Shown here: positions 10,073-19,424 of the stretch, piece after piece
How the letters are laid out: each line of letters opens with the position of its first letter
Position numbering within the stretch: position 1 is the stretch's first letter
Assembly (NCBI RefSeq): GCF_000304475.1
Contig: NC_018942.1
Coordinates: 744,001 to 808,000 of the forward strand
Source: Kazachstania africana CBS 2517
Taxonomy: Eukaryota; Ascomycota; Saccharomycetes; Saccharomycetales; Saccharomycetaceae
Direction of reading: 5' to 3'
DNA length: 64,000 nucleotides
The notes under the pieces: generated by a model
What the model was told of the DNA's origin: nothing
Seen by the model: only the letters and a program-made list of their open reading frames with translations
Databases searched by the model: none
Made by a program: the position numbers and the translations under genes

Positions 10073-11839
10073 TCACTTTTGGTTAATTGCCTTCTGTTGT
10101 TTTTGCGCTTGCTGTTGTATTTCCCTCAGTTTGTCAATTGGAATCGGTGCATACGGTGCGCTAAAACCTTTTATATTGGTAAATCCTAGATAGTTTGCAT
10201 TGGGGGATCTGGTGATTGTTTGTGTTTCATCTGTATTAGTTACTTCATTATACGTTGTAGTCACATCTGTCTGTTCCAAAAGTTCTCTGAGATAGATTCC
10301 CTTAAATTCCTCCACCTGTTTGGAATTCAACCCTATTGGTATACCAGCTTTATATTGCCAATACTTACTCCATTTTTGTTTCCTTATTTTCCGCATCTTT
10401 TGTAGGCCAGAGTCTAAATATACAGAATCATGCAAATGCTCTAATTCGGTTATTTCTTTTGGCGTCAATTTTTTTAGCCTCTCCAATAATTTGGCCTCAT
10501 CATAGTATGGCAAACCTTTAAAAGAAAATGATTCATTTTTATTACTGAGATTATCCCTTCCTTTTAGCGGTAAGGATTCAAACTTCCAACCATTTAAATT
10601 TAATGAAGAATCTGTCTTAGAGCTGCCGCTAGTCACGTTTGTTAAAGCATCCATTTCTTCCGTCTTCTTTACCTTACTAACACTTGTATCTAGAATATTA
10701 CTCAACATTCTTTTGAAAGGCTTTGTAACTATTCCAGGGCTAGGTACGGAATCTCCTGCATCTCCAACATAAGTATTGTTAGGTGTGTCCACAGAACCTG
10801 CCAAGGAAGCAAGCGATGTGCTAGAGTTATCCATAGCTGCATTCATCGTGGTATTATTGGGCATATTAGTGTTAGGTTGATTCATTAGTTCCTCATGTTT
10901 ACCAATAGGCATATTCAAAGCTTTCAGTTGAGCTGCTTGTAATAATGAGTTTTTACTGTGGTATCTTGGTTGTTTGAACTGTGCTTTTAACTCTAATGAT
11001 CCGCTAATGCTCTGACCAGGGACTAAAGACGTTATATGTTGTCCCTGTGCGAATTGCTTTGCAAACTCTTCTCTCATCTCGAGGGAAGGTTGTTCAGTTA
11101 TTGTGGGATATGGTGATTCGAACGTAATTGTACGTTCCATTGTACTTATGTTACTTTTCTCCTCTTTATGGAAGTATGATGGCTTCAGTAGTTCGACTTT
11201 GCTAATCAGATGGTTTGACAGTTTATAAACTCTGTGATGTGTCGTCAACCCCTGCATAGGGCCAAGAGTTTCCCAATAGTCGTCAATTAACCTAGTTCCC
11301 GATGCAACAACCAGCGCTCCAAACATTATGAATGCAGTTCTTGCCGCTACGAATCTAGCCTCGCCTGAAATATGTAACTGCTCTTTGAGGAATTTATTGT
11401 CGCTATCATTGCACTTGATAGCTAGAAACTGAGGATGGTTTGCAAGAAAATGATCTTCATCCGAAGTTTGATAATTTATTGCCTTCAACAAATCCTGTAC
11501 CAATACAAACAAAGTCGAACCTCGACCAGGTAATGTGAAAGTACTAAATAAATATTTTTGACCATTTTGCAATTTACCGCTTGAATCGATCTTCCTCTCT
11601 CCATTACTATCTTTCTGTTTCTGTGGGTACTCCAACAATAGTGTGTCATTATTTGTAGTTATATCGAAGCAATCTGGTGGAGCCCTCAGATATTTCATAG
11701 GGTAATCATTCAAGGGTCCCTGTATCAACTCATCTTGTCGAATTATTTGTAAGACATGCTTAACAACAAATCTTTTATGGGATAGTATTGTGTCCTCTCT
11801 AATGCGGAATACTTGTGCTTGTGCTTCTGTAGTCGACAT
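10073..11839 (-). CDS. SWP82: SWI/SNF chromatin-remodelling subunit of the Swp82/Rsc7 family
   Basis: A 588-residue protein starting at ATG 11839. The N-terminal half (FRIREDTILSHKRFVVKHV; GEARFVAARTAFIMFGALVV; then VYKLSNHLISKVELLKPSYF) is the conserved Rsc7/Swp82 region. The C-terminus carries the second conserved stretch (GLQKMRKIRKQKWSKYWQYK; NYLGFTNIKGFSAPYAPIP). The middle is low-complexity (Asn/Ser/Thr) and likely disordered. Swp82 is an accessory subunit of SWI/SNF in S. cerevisiae, while its relative Npl6/Rsc7 belongs to RSC. Position next to EMP47 favours SWP82. This is the last gene of the chromosome VI-like block; synteny breaks immediately after it. Confidence 0.92.
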   Translation of the reverse strand: MSTTEAQAQVFRIREDTILSHKRFVVKHVLQIIRQDELIQGPLNDYPMKYLRAPPDCFDITTNNDTLLLEYPQKQKDSNGERKIDSSGKLQNGQKYLFSTFTLPGRGSTLFVLVQDLLKAINYQTSDEDHFLANHPQFLAIKCNDSDNKFLKEQLHISGEARFVAARTAFIMFGALVVASGTRLIDDYWETLGPMQGLTTHHRVYKLSNHLISKVELLKPSYFHKEEKSNISTMERTITFESPYPTITEQPSLEMREEFAKQFAQGQHITSLVPGQSISGSLELKAQFKQPRYHSKNSLLQAAQLKALNMPIGKHEELMNQPNTNMPNNTTMNAAMDNSSTSLASLAGSVDTPNNTYVGDAGDSVPSPGIVTKPFKRMLSNILDTSVSKVKKTEEMDALTNVTSGSSKTDSSLNLNGWKFESLPLKGRDNLSNKNESFSFKGLPYYDEAKLLERLKKLTPKEITELEHLHDSVYLDSGLQKMRKIRKQKWSKYWQYKAGIPIGLNSKQVEEFKGIYLRELLEQTDVTTTYNEVTNTDETQTITRSPNANYLGFTNIKGFSAPYAPIPIDKLREIQQQAQKQQKAINQK

Positions 11840-12010
11840 CTGTCCCTATCCTTCAACTAGGTTTTCTTCTCTTCTTTTATTTTGTTTGAGAGTATAAAGT
11901 GTGTTTCTTCAAGTGTGTGCATCTTTTTTTTTTCAATGGCGTATTCTCGGTATTATATAAAAGACGAAATGTTTATATAAATATTGAAATGAAGCCTTTA
12001 GAGCATTCGA

Positions 12011-13111
12011 TCAGCTATCGCTACTGCTGACTCTAGTTATTAACTTACCCTTATTTATACCACTAAATAACCCGTTCCAAATATCTGGAACACTGACGAA
12101 TTTTTCATTTAGAGCATCACAAATAGTGGCCGAATCTTCAACATTAAGTTGGTTTTTAGAGATCATCTCATTCAACTTAGCAAACGCTTGTGAAAACTGT
12201 TCGTAGTTATCATATAGTAATATACCTCTGACATTCAGTCTCTTGGTAATCACTGCACCATAGTTCTTGAATGCGAATTTCTCTGGGTCATTGTAACCGC
12301 TAATTGAGCCCACGGCGATTACCTTAGTATTAGGTTTTGAGAAATTAACACAATAATCCAAAATGTCTCCTCCAACATTATCGATGAAATAGTCAACTGT
12401 ATTGGCACCGCCAACTGCCTTTGCGAGGTTTTCTTTGAAATTTGGGTCTTTGTAATCAACTCCAATAACTTTGTCACCGAAGGATTCTACATATTTCACT
12501 TTCTCTGGACCGCCTGCAATGGCAACGACTTTCGAAGCCTTGAAGACATTTAGTGCAATTTGGATACAAGTAGAGCCTACTGCACCAGCAGCACCTGAAA
12601 TCAACGCTACTTTGCCATAATTTTCTTCAGTCTCTTTCATTTTCAAGTATCTGTAAAATATGAAATATGATGTTAAGGAAGTACCACCCAAAACTGAAAG
12701 ATGCCACCATAATTCACCGTTACTAGTATCAATTTTGTATAGCTCATTTTTTGGTATATCATCAATTATAATGTGTGTCGTCCAACAGACTCTGCCTGTG
12801 ATAAAATCACCAACTTTAAATTTTTCGTTTTTTGAAGCTAACACTTTACCAATACCTCTTGCCTGAATTGGATCACCCTTTTTCACACCAGCAGCATATG
12901 CTTTATCAGCTGTTGCAATCCAAAACTTTTGAGCTGGATCGTTCGAAAGATATTTTGTTTCTACAAGAATTTGATTATCTTTTAGATCATCGGAATTCAA
13001 TTCTTTTCTGATCAGCTTGAATGTTGAATTTTGAGTATTAATTTCGAAATTGAATGGAAGACCTGGTGTTGGCTCCTTATTAAGAACCCATTGCTTGGCG
13101 TTCACGATCAT
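12011..13111 (-). CDS. Medium-chain NAD(P)H oxidoreductase, YML131W-like
   Basis: A 366-residue MDR-superfamily reductase of the leukotriene-B4 12-hydroxydehydrogenase / alkenal reductase branch. The open frame begins 12 codons upstream at a TTG, so ATG 13111 is the likely start and gives the length of S. cerevisiae Yml131w. Visible are YLSNDPAQKFW near the N-terminus, typical of this branch, and the Rossmann glycine motif ISGAAGAVGST (173-180). No zinc-ligand cluster is seen, in keeping with non-zinc family members. The likely activity is NADPH-dependent reduction of reactive alpha,beta-unsaturated carbonyls; the substrate is not determinable. The promoter carries a TTACGTAA site of Yap type. 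Confidence 0.88.
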   Translation of the reverse strand: MIVNAKQWVLNKEPTPGLPFNFEINTQNSTFKLIRKELNSDDLKDNQILVETKYLSNDPAQKFWIATADKAYAAGVKKGDPIQARGIGKVLASKNEKFKVGDFITGRVCWTTHIIIDDIPKNELYKIDTSNGELWWHLSVLGGTSLTSYFIFYRYLKMKETEENYGKVALISGAAGAVGSTCIQIALNVFKASKVVAIAGGPEKVKYVESFGDKVIGVDYKDPNFKENLAKAVGGANTVDYFIDNVGGDILDYCVNFSKPNTKVIAVGSISGYNDPEKFAFKNYGAVITKRLNVRGILLYDNYEQFSQAFAKLNEMISKNQLNVEDSATICDALNEKFVSVPDIWNGLFSGINKGKLITRVSSSDS

Positions 13112-13450
13112 CTTTTTTGAATTGATATTCCTAGTTAAAAACAGCAATTGAGGAATGATATTTCTTATTTCAACGTTCCATTTAAATTGAGTTTTCCTGC
13201 ATTGAAAGATTACGTAAGGTTTCCCATACTAAATCGAAATAGATACGTGAAGAATATATGAGGTACACAGGGTTTACATAAGGATAAAGAATCTGTAAGC
13301 CTTAATGAGATGCTCTCTAAGTCTATTTATAAGGGTGATGGAAGGGTTCAAGAAGATTATGCGTTAAGTCATGAACCGCAATCTTCCAGGTTCTTAACTT
13401 TTGAATATATGAAAGACCATTTGCAAATATTCATATTTCAAAGAATTTGG
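13112..13450. promoter_or_regulatory. Promoter of the YML131W-like gene, with a TTACGTAA element
   Basis: This 339-bp gap lies upstream of the reductase and contains the PEX2 3' end. The palindrome TTACGTAA at 13210-13217, about 100 bp upstream of ATG 13111, matches the AP-1-like element bound by Yap-family bZIP factors. S. cerevisiae YML131W is known as a stress-induced gene. Functional use here is inference. Confidence 0.45.
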
Positions 13451-14257
13451 CTAGTCATAAAGAGCAATTGCCTTTAATTTTGAAGTGCTTCCACAGGATG
13501 CGCAATGCTTCCATTCCAGACTTTTCACAGCACAAACATAGCAATAGATTTTTCCACAGCACAATATTTTATATGGATTGGTTGGAAATTCATTACAAAG
13601 AGGACAAACAGATTTGCCATTCTTGATAACATTAGTAGTAGGTCCTCCTGTCTTTCTTGCTTGCATTAATAAAAAATTATTTGAAAGCAAAGTTATGTTA
13701 AATAGCTCTAGAATTGCATTCCACAATAGTTGTCTATGTTGGTATTCTACACCTGCATTAATCGAATTTTCGTAGAATGTCGGTACAGATGTGTTCAACA
13801 TTGCTTTGACATCGAAGACCCTATGCAAAATGGTCAAATATATTTTCGAACTATTCTTCATAGCAGAAATATAGTTTAGAAAATTTAAAAGGTCAAAAGT
13901 GTTCGAAACAGTTTCGATCCATCTGTACAGTCTTGATTTCAAATTACTATTCTCAGCACTTGCTGAGTAAAAATAATGAGATATTTTCTTGTACAGATAT
14001 TTTGAGAGAACAGATACCACATAGAGTGATCTCCTATTAGATGTGAATGAGATTCCACTCAGCCTAGATCCATACGTTGTCGAAACCTTACCAACATTGC
14101 TAATTTTTGTAACGAAAAGAAATATCACAGTATTTAATAGCAATTCCCATTCTTCTTTATTATTGGCAATATCGAGATTCTCTTTCACACTGGACCATAA
14201 TATGTCGTAAAGTTCATTGTCTAATAGATTGGAATCGATCTGAGCAGTTCTGAACAT
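13451..14257 (-). CDS. PEX2: Peroxisomal RING E3 ligase subunit Pex2
   Basis: A 268-residue protein starting at ATG 14257 (MFRTAQIDSNLLDNELYD), close in length to S. cerevisiae Pex2 (271 aa). The N-terminal two thirds is the hydrophobic Pex2/10/12 membrane region. The C-terminus (about 218-257) is a RING finger with CPLCNE, CCGKIYCYVC and CASCG ligand groups. Pex2, Pex10 and Pex12 form the peroxisomal membrane ubiquitin ligase that modifies the import receptor Pex5. A 74-codon frame starting upstream at 14445 overlaps the start in another frame and shows no homology. PEX2 is on chromosome X in S. cerevisiae, so this is a different neighbourhood. Confidence 0.93.
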   Translation of the reverse strand: MFRTAQIDSNLLDNELYDILWSSVKENLDIANNKEEWELLLNTVIFLFVTKISNVGKVSTTYGSRLSGISFTSNRRSLYVVSVLSKYLYKKISHYFYSASAENSNLKSRLYRWIETVSNTFDLLNFLNYISAMKNSSKIYLTILHRVFDVKAMLNTSVPTFYENSINAGVEYQHRQLLWNAILELFNITLLSNNFLLMQARKTGGPTTNVIKNGKSVCPLCNEFPTNPYKILCCGKIYCYVCAVKSLEWKHCASCGSTSKLKAIALYD

Positions 14258-15381
14258 GAGAGGGTCGTCCTTTGATCATCCACTATCCTTACATTTATAC
14301 ATTTAAATCGTTCCTTTTCTTTCGGAACGCACTTGATGATTTCTATACAGGCCTTCGAAAAAAATGACTGTCGCTGTAAAGTATGGCCAACTGCATTAAT
14401 GTCAGATGTGGGAACAGTTCGAGCTTGCGGCTTAAGTTTAGCCATACTGTAAGTAAGATACGCTTAGCCCCATTGACCAAAAATCTATGTGTCAATTTTT
14501 GGAATTGCGCAGGATCTACGGTGAGGAAATGGATCAGCTATTTTGTTCTCTTGAAAGAACAACCGCGATAAGAATTAGGGATTAGTATCTGCTTCATTCG
14601 GAAAGTAGTGTGTTATAAAATAGAAAAAACGACATGGCACCTTTATATTATTATAGTAAGGATACCGCTGTTCTGTTTTCTAGATAGCCTAGTTCCAGAA
14701 TGTCAACTTGAAGCTTGTATATCGGTACATTTCATGTTTTTAATTCACTTACGAAGCTGTAAAATACGAATGAAATCTTTAGTGATGCCAATTACCATGA
14801 CTTCGGAAAATGTTTGATGCAAGAAAGACTTCAGTGAATCAAATTACATTGATGTCGTATGTACACGTTATAAGAGCCAAATATGCGGACTTATATAAAG
14901 GACCACCTTAACATCCAAAATGAAATTTAGGCAGAAATTCTAGTCCAAAAAATAAAATTTAAATCTCTGAGAGGTGATACAGTAAGATATGATCATAAAA
15001 TGGAATCCAGTACCCATGGTTATTTGATTTTGCTTCCAGTCCCCGGGATTGCAACCATTCATTTTGTCAAGTAGAGATATTTGGCATATTTATCCAAAAA
15101 ATTTATCAGACACGCTTTGCTCATGGCATACTTATAATTTTGGGATGACTAGATGTGTGGTGAGATTGCTTTAATTGGTGCCACCGTAATACTAAAATCA
15201 GTCTTGATGTTTTCTTTCTCCGTCGGTTTCTTGGCGCACGTCTCTTATCCAAATTTAGCTCATCTCGAATAGAAATATTTTTCAAATGCTGTACTGTGCC
15301 ACGCTTCTATAGATCATCATCAAACCAACTAATATATATATATAGGCATCGTAAAAGCAGGTACGCAATACGTATAGGGAT
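14258..15381. other. PEX2 / zinc-cluster gene divergent intergenic region, 1.1 kb
   Basis: A long, AT-rich gap between divergent genes with only short random frames. A TATATATATATA stretch about 40 bp upstream of the zinc-cluster gene start is a likely core promoter element. No RNA gene or mobile element was recognised. Confidence 0.55.
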
Positions 15382-17757
15382 ATGGCGGGCTCGAGTATAA
15401 CAAAACCATACACATACAATAAACGATCATCTCATAGAGTTTCCAGAGCCTGTAACTCATGCAGAAAAAGAAAAGTTAAGTGCAATGGTGTCCAGCCTTG
15501 CTCTAAATGTATCACTTCTAATTTGAGGTGTCATTATGATGGAATACAGGTAGATATGGTTAAAAATAACCTTTATAAGGATGAAGAAGATGTACGAAAA
15601 TGTTTAAGGCCCTTAGTTCAATCGATCAAGAATTTAGAGAAACTGTCGTTTGCAAACCCAGCTAAAGTCAACTCCCTAATACAGACACTTAGTACGTCCA
15701 TTGAAGATTTGAAACATGATTTGAGATTATCTTTAAAAGAAGAAAGCGTCTCCAACCTACAGAGTGAATTATCTCTTGAGACGCATTTGATTGATGGAGA
15801 CTATGTTTTATTTAATAGTTTTGCTGCTTTTCCAATAAACTCAAGTAACACCAAGCATACATCGCTTTCATTTTGGGGCCTTTACTCTCCCATTATGTTA
15901 TTGTCAGATCAAGGATTTAGATGGCTATTTAAAAGACTTCTTATCTCTCCCAATGTTGACGATATTGACGTTAAAAGGACAATATATTTGTACCTCAAAT
16001 TTATGGACTATGCAACATCCATGTATTTAGAGGCAACCGAGTATTCTAAAAGCCCTTTATTGTGGTATCGAAAAAGCTTCGATGTTGGCAGTACAACAAC
16101 AGATGTCGACTTAATCAAAATTATATTGCTCGACATCTGCAAAAGTACTAGTTACGGTGCAGTTGGCATAGAAATCAAGAAACCAGATATGGTTATGAAA
16201 AGCATAAATAGTCTATACAAGCATCTGGATAAAATGCCTGGCGTTTCAACAAGCCCATCTAAACGATTTCAATTAGAGCCATTATTGTTCATGTTATTTT
16301 TAGAAGTACTTCAGAAGCCCTCTTACAGTGGGATTTATACCGTCGAAATGCTTTCTCCTCAATTGGATTTTCTAGAATTTTACTTTTGGTCGGCAGAAAC
16401 CACTGCTCTAAATAGATTAATAGGACCGATTGTGAGATTAGGAATTGATTTAGGCTTCAATCGTTGGGAGTTTTATCTCAATCTCGATGAAAATGAAGCA
16501 AATGAACGAAGAAAAATGTGGTGGAAATGCTATTGGTGGGACAAATACGGTTCTTTGTTAACAGGAAAGCAGTTCCAGATTATGGAAGAGCAGATGGCAT
16601 GTTTACTTCCTAAAGAATGGATTGAACTTGGCGTTAATGAAAAGATGGACCCTTCTACATTTATGAGATGCGTTAATTTTGAGAATTGTAGCAATGAAGT
16701 TGCAGCAGAGATAGGTCATTACTTACTAGCCAAAATTATTCAACAGGTTTATGTCAAGATTATGTATAATGCTCAGCTTTGCGATTACAGAATTTTTTCA
16801 AAGGAATGCAGTGAAATGGAGTCCACAGTCGAAATTTTATTTGAGGAATGCGCCGATATATGTCAACTGCTTGATTCAATGGAAGAACTCTTTTCTCAGC
16901 CTTTCTCTGCCTCTAAAAATATTGAAGACTATGAATTCTATTTAACATACGCCAACTCTAAGATTTTGATTCTTACATACATGGAAAATGTGTGTGTAAG
17001 ACTTTCAAGTGCATCGAATCCATCAAAAAAAGGTGATATTGCTGCCTATGTTGCAGAATTGCAAGAAAAACGACTGGATACTGCTGTTCGAGCTGTGCAG
17101 AGAAGTTTCTCCCATGAGAGCCCTAATACCTATAAATTTCTTCAAGTACACCTCATGTTACTAATACAGATAAACATCTACTGTATTAATAATATGGAAA
17201 AGGTTGGCGTAGAAAATTATCTCTTTTTAGCTTGTGATATTGCTTCCATGTATGCAGATTACTTGCGCACAATACAAAAGCCAGAAAATGTTAAATACAA
17301 GCATTTTATGAAGAGTATTGAAAATTGTATTTATTTCATATTTATTTTGACTCGTGTTTCTTTTCAGATACTTCAAAAATCGCGATCTATATCAGAAGTG
17401 CAGGTAATTAAAATGGCCCAAGAATATAGTACTTCAACAGGTCATTTATGTAAAGAGCTTTTGGATGTTTCATCACCTTGTTTTGCCGAGCTGCTGGCCT
17501 GTCCCTTTATAAGTTCATGGCACAAACAAGTAAAAGATATGGTACGAGAAGTTGGAGGTTCCACTTTTTTCGAAAAGTTGGAAACAACTGGATATGAAAG
17601 GAAAGAAAGAGTTATTATGCCTGAAAAAAACTCAAAAATACATAATACTCTCATAGAAGGATTTGAGCCATTCGAAAATCTTGAGGAATTTTTACGTCTA
17701 GATATATTTCCAGACCTTTATTCCAATTTTTTCGGAACTGATGATTTCCATATATAG
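15382..17757 (+). CDS. Zn2Cys6 zinc-cluster transcription factor (791 aa), unnamed
   Basis: A Gal4-type regulator starting at ATG 15382. The binuclear zinc cluster is at residues 24-50: cysteines 24, 27, 34, 40, 43 and 50 (RACNSCRKRKVKCNG...PCSKC). The middle has the fungal-specific transcription factor region, with RRKMWWKCYWWDKYG as the typical motif. The C-terminus is acidic and aromatic (NLEEFLRLDIFPDLYSNFF), a plausible activation domain. I cannot assign an S. cerevisiae orthologue with confidence. It stands in the mosaic zone between PEX2 and a tRNA-Leu gene, so conserved gene order gives no help with function. Confidence 0.86.
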   Translation: MAGSSITKPYTYNKRSSHRVSRACNSCRKRKVKCNGVQPCSKCITSNLRCHYDGIQVDMVKNNLYKDEEDVRKCLRPLVQSIKNLEKLSFANPAKVNSLIQTLSTSIEDLKHDLRLSLKEESVSNLQSELSLETHLIDGDYVLFNSFAAFPINSSNTKHTSLSFWGLYSPIMLLSDQGFRWLFKRLLISPNVDDIDVKRTIYLYLKFMDYATSMYLEATEYSKSPLLWYRKSFDVGSTTTDVDLIKIILLDICKSTSYGAVGIEIKKPDMVMKSINSLYKHLDKMPGVSTSPSKRFQLEPLLFMLFLEVLQKPSYSGIYTVEMLSPQLDFLEFYFWSAETTALNRLIGPIVRLGIDLGFNRWEFYLNLDENEANERRKMWWKCYWWDKYGSLLTGKQFQIMEEQMACLLPKEWIELGVNEKMDPSTFMRCVNFENCSNEVAAEIGHYLLAKIIQQVYVKIMYNAQLCDYRIFSKECSEMESTVEILFEECADICQLLDSMEELFSQPFSASKNIEDYEFYLTYANSKILILTYMENVCVRLSSASNPSKKGDIAAYVAELQEKRLDTAVRAVQRSFSHESPNTYKFLQVHLMLLIQINIYCINNMEKVGVENYLFLACDIASMYADYLRTIQKPENVKYKHFMKSIENCIYFIFILTRVSFQILQKSRSISEVQVIKMAQEYSTSTGHLCKELLDVSSPCFAELLACPFISSWHKQVKDMVREVGGSTFFEKLETTGYERKERVIMPEKNSKIHNTLIEGFEPFENLEEFLRLDIFPDLYSNFFGTDDFHI

Positions 17758-18058
17758 TTTTCCGTACTTATGCTTCATTTTAGTAAATTTTGACGTATAA
17801 TGATGAACTAAAATATTTGAAATGTAGAATGGTCGATATAAAAACCTCTACTTTTAAGTACACAAGTGTAACCTAATTCCATTTTATATCTCAATAAGTT
17901 CTCTTGAAAAATTTTACAGAGAGAAAAAGATAACAATATTACAGTTTTCGCATCTCTATTGGAAAAATGATTCTTAAAGAGTGTTGAACTCTATGATTAT
18001 TAAAAATTTTGGTCCATCAGTTGCCCATGACCTAGTTATATGAGTTGTGAAAAAAAAT
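17758..18058. other. Intergenic region between zinc-cluster gene and tRNA-Leu
   Basis: About 300 bp of AT-rich sequence with no ORF or element recognised. It contains the 3' flank of the zinc-cluster gene and, at its right end, the A7 run that is the tRNA terminator on the other strand. Confidence 0.55.
18051..18057 (-). terminator. Pol III terminator of tRNA-Leu
   Basis: Seven A on the + strand, i.e. T7 on the transcribed sense of the minus-strand tRNA, beginning one base beyond the tRNA 3' end. A T-run of this length is the normal RNA polymerase III stop. Confidence 0.8.
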
Positions 18059-18140
18059 GAAGGATGCGAGGTTCGAACTCGCGCGGACACCGTCCAACAG
18101 ATCTTAAGTCTGCCGCCTTAGACCACTCGGCCAACCCTCC
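18059..18140 (-). tRNA. tRNA-Leu (anticodon UAA)
   Basis: An 82-nt type II tRNA on the minus strand. Acceptor GGAGGGT pairs with ATCCTTC; the D arm reads GGCCGAGTGGTCTAAGGC; the anticodon loop is CTTAAGA with anticodon TAA; there is a long variable arm; the T arm carries GAGTTCGAACCTC. There is no intron. It is nearly identical to the S. cerevisiae tRNA-Leu(UAA). A and B box promoters are internal. Like other Pol III genes in yeasts it may attract Ty insertions upstream (18,141 and higher), where an LTR-like sequence is seen. Confidence 0.96.
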
Positions 18141-18279
18141 ATGTTATTTGTTTTCTTCAAAAAAAACTCTTTCTGATAAGATTAGAAAAAATGAGAATAA
18201 GCCCAAGACTTCAGAATAACGCCAAATGCGACGTCTGTTGCTGCTCACCTTCAACTGACGGCAGGAACTTTAGCTACGG

Positions 18280-18760
18280 ATTCACGCTATAAAAGGAACT
18301 GGAAATTGGACAGAAACGTTCTTGAAAGTATCCATATCTTCGTTACTGTTGTTGTTAATAGTGTTGTTAGACATGATAAGCTTGTAAGAGTATAAGTTCT
18401 TTATTTTATTCAGTAATTATCGTAATAAGTCGATATATCTTTTTTCTAATGTACATAACGTAACGAAGGTAGTGAAATAATCCAGGAAGTTCTGTTCTTA
18501 TTTCATCCCTTATATAATAATTGGATTGCAATCGATTCCATCGAGAATCGATTACCCATGGAGAATTTTGTCGAGGTTTATCCGAAGATACTCTCTCACG
18601 GCCTCGTCTGAGTGAGGCTAATATGATCCATAGAACTAGACTTCTCATCAAACCTTGCACTTGATTACTAAACAATATCTCAAATATTCATCCGAGATAT
18701 CCTCTATAATCGATGCTCAGCATCATCTAGCTTTATCTAGCGTTTCCAGCAGAAATGACT
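18280..18760 (-). mobile_element. Possible solo LTR / relic of a Ty1-copia-like retrotransposon
   Basis: Read on the minus strand this stretch has the layout of a copia-type yeast LTR. A TATA-like ATTATATAAGG (around 18,510) is followed about 130 bp later by an ATG (18,374) opening a short Asn-rich frame (MSNNTINNN...) that stops after about 30 codons, as a Gag start would where an LTR meets unrelated DNA. It lies about 140-620 bp upstream of the tRNA-Leu gene, the preferred landing zone of Ty1/2/4. I could not find clean TG...CA ends or a target-site duplication, so the limits are approximate. An 89-codon frame on the same strand (18,406-18,675) is probably not a gene. Confidence 0.35.
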
Positions 18761-19424
18761 ATCCTTGTCCGCACATTTGCGCTATTTAAGATAGCTACTC
18801 TTGTACATATTGACTTAGTGTATATAGTAAACTAAGCAAGCTTAGTAAATCAGAAAAACAAATCACTTTCTTCTCTTCTTATTCAGACTTGGAGCCCACA
18901 TTTTGTTTGTTTTTTATTCAAAGCCTTATTCGATGAGATGAATTAGTTTCACCTCCTCCCCCTCCTTCGGAAAAGCAGCTTCGAAGTTTTGAATAGTAGG
19001 CTTTTTGAATTTTACTGTTTCCAAGGGAGTCTTGAGGAAGTACGCCATGTTTATCTCATAGGGTCTCGAGAGGGCAAGTCAGGTTCAGACTGGTAAGATT
19101 ATGCCTCTAGCAAATTTTGCAAGCTATTTGGTTTCTCTCAAGAAATAACAACTCATATACTTGCTTCTAAGAATCACTTAAAGATACCATTAGTGCTGAT
19201 AGTCACTAATACTCCAGCATGGTTGTTCGGACATCCTCTTGATCTTGGCTCTGTCGCCTATCTTTATACAGAGGTTATAGATCGGTGAAATTTCGCGGAA
19301 ACAGCATTTATAGAAAAGATGTGAACATAATAATGATTTCGAGTCAGCAGTGTAACAACGCACAGTACAATACACTGTATGTCTCTGGGAAGCAAGTTCG
19401 GGAATTTTGATCTGAAAGAAAATA
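18761..19424. other. Intergenic region upstream of the Dicer-like gene
   Basis: AT-rich sequence with no recognisable gene. It must contain the promoter of the Dicer-like ORF. Parts may be older transposon debris, but I see no firm evidence. Confidence 0.5.

Noticed and set aside
14221..14445. 74-codon ORF overlapping the PEX2 start
   Set aside because: Different frame from PEX2, no homology, and PEX2 is complete from ATG 14257.
8471..17881. Shared motif TACACAAGTGTA with similar flanks at 8471 and 17859
   Set aside because: About 20 of 23 bases agree, but a match of this quality is expected about once by chance in a 64-kb AT-rich window.
18406..18675. 89-codon minus-strand ORF upstream of tRNA-Leu
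   Set aside because: It lies within the LTR-like sequence, has no protein features and is better explained as open sequence inside that element.
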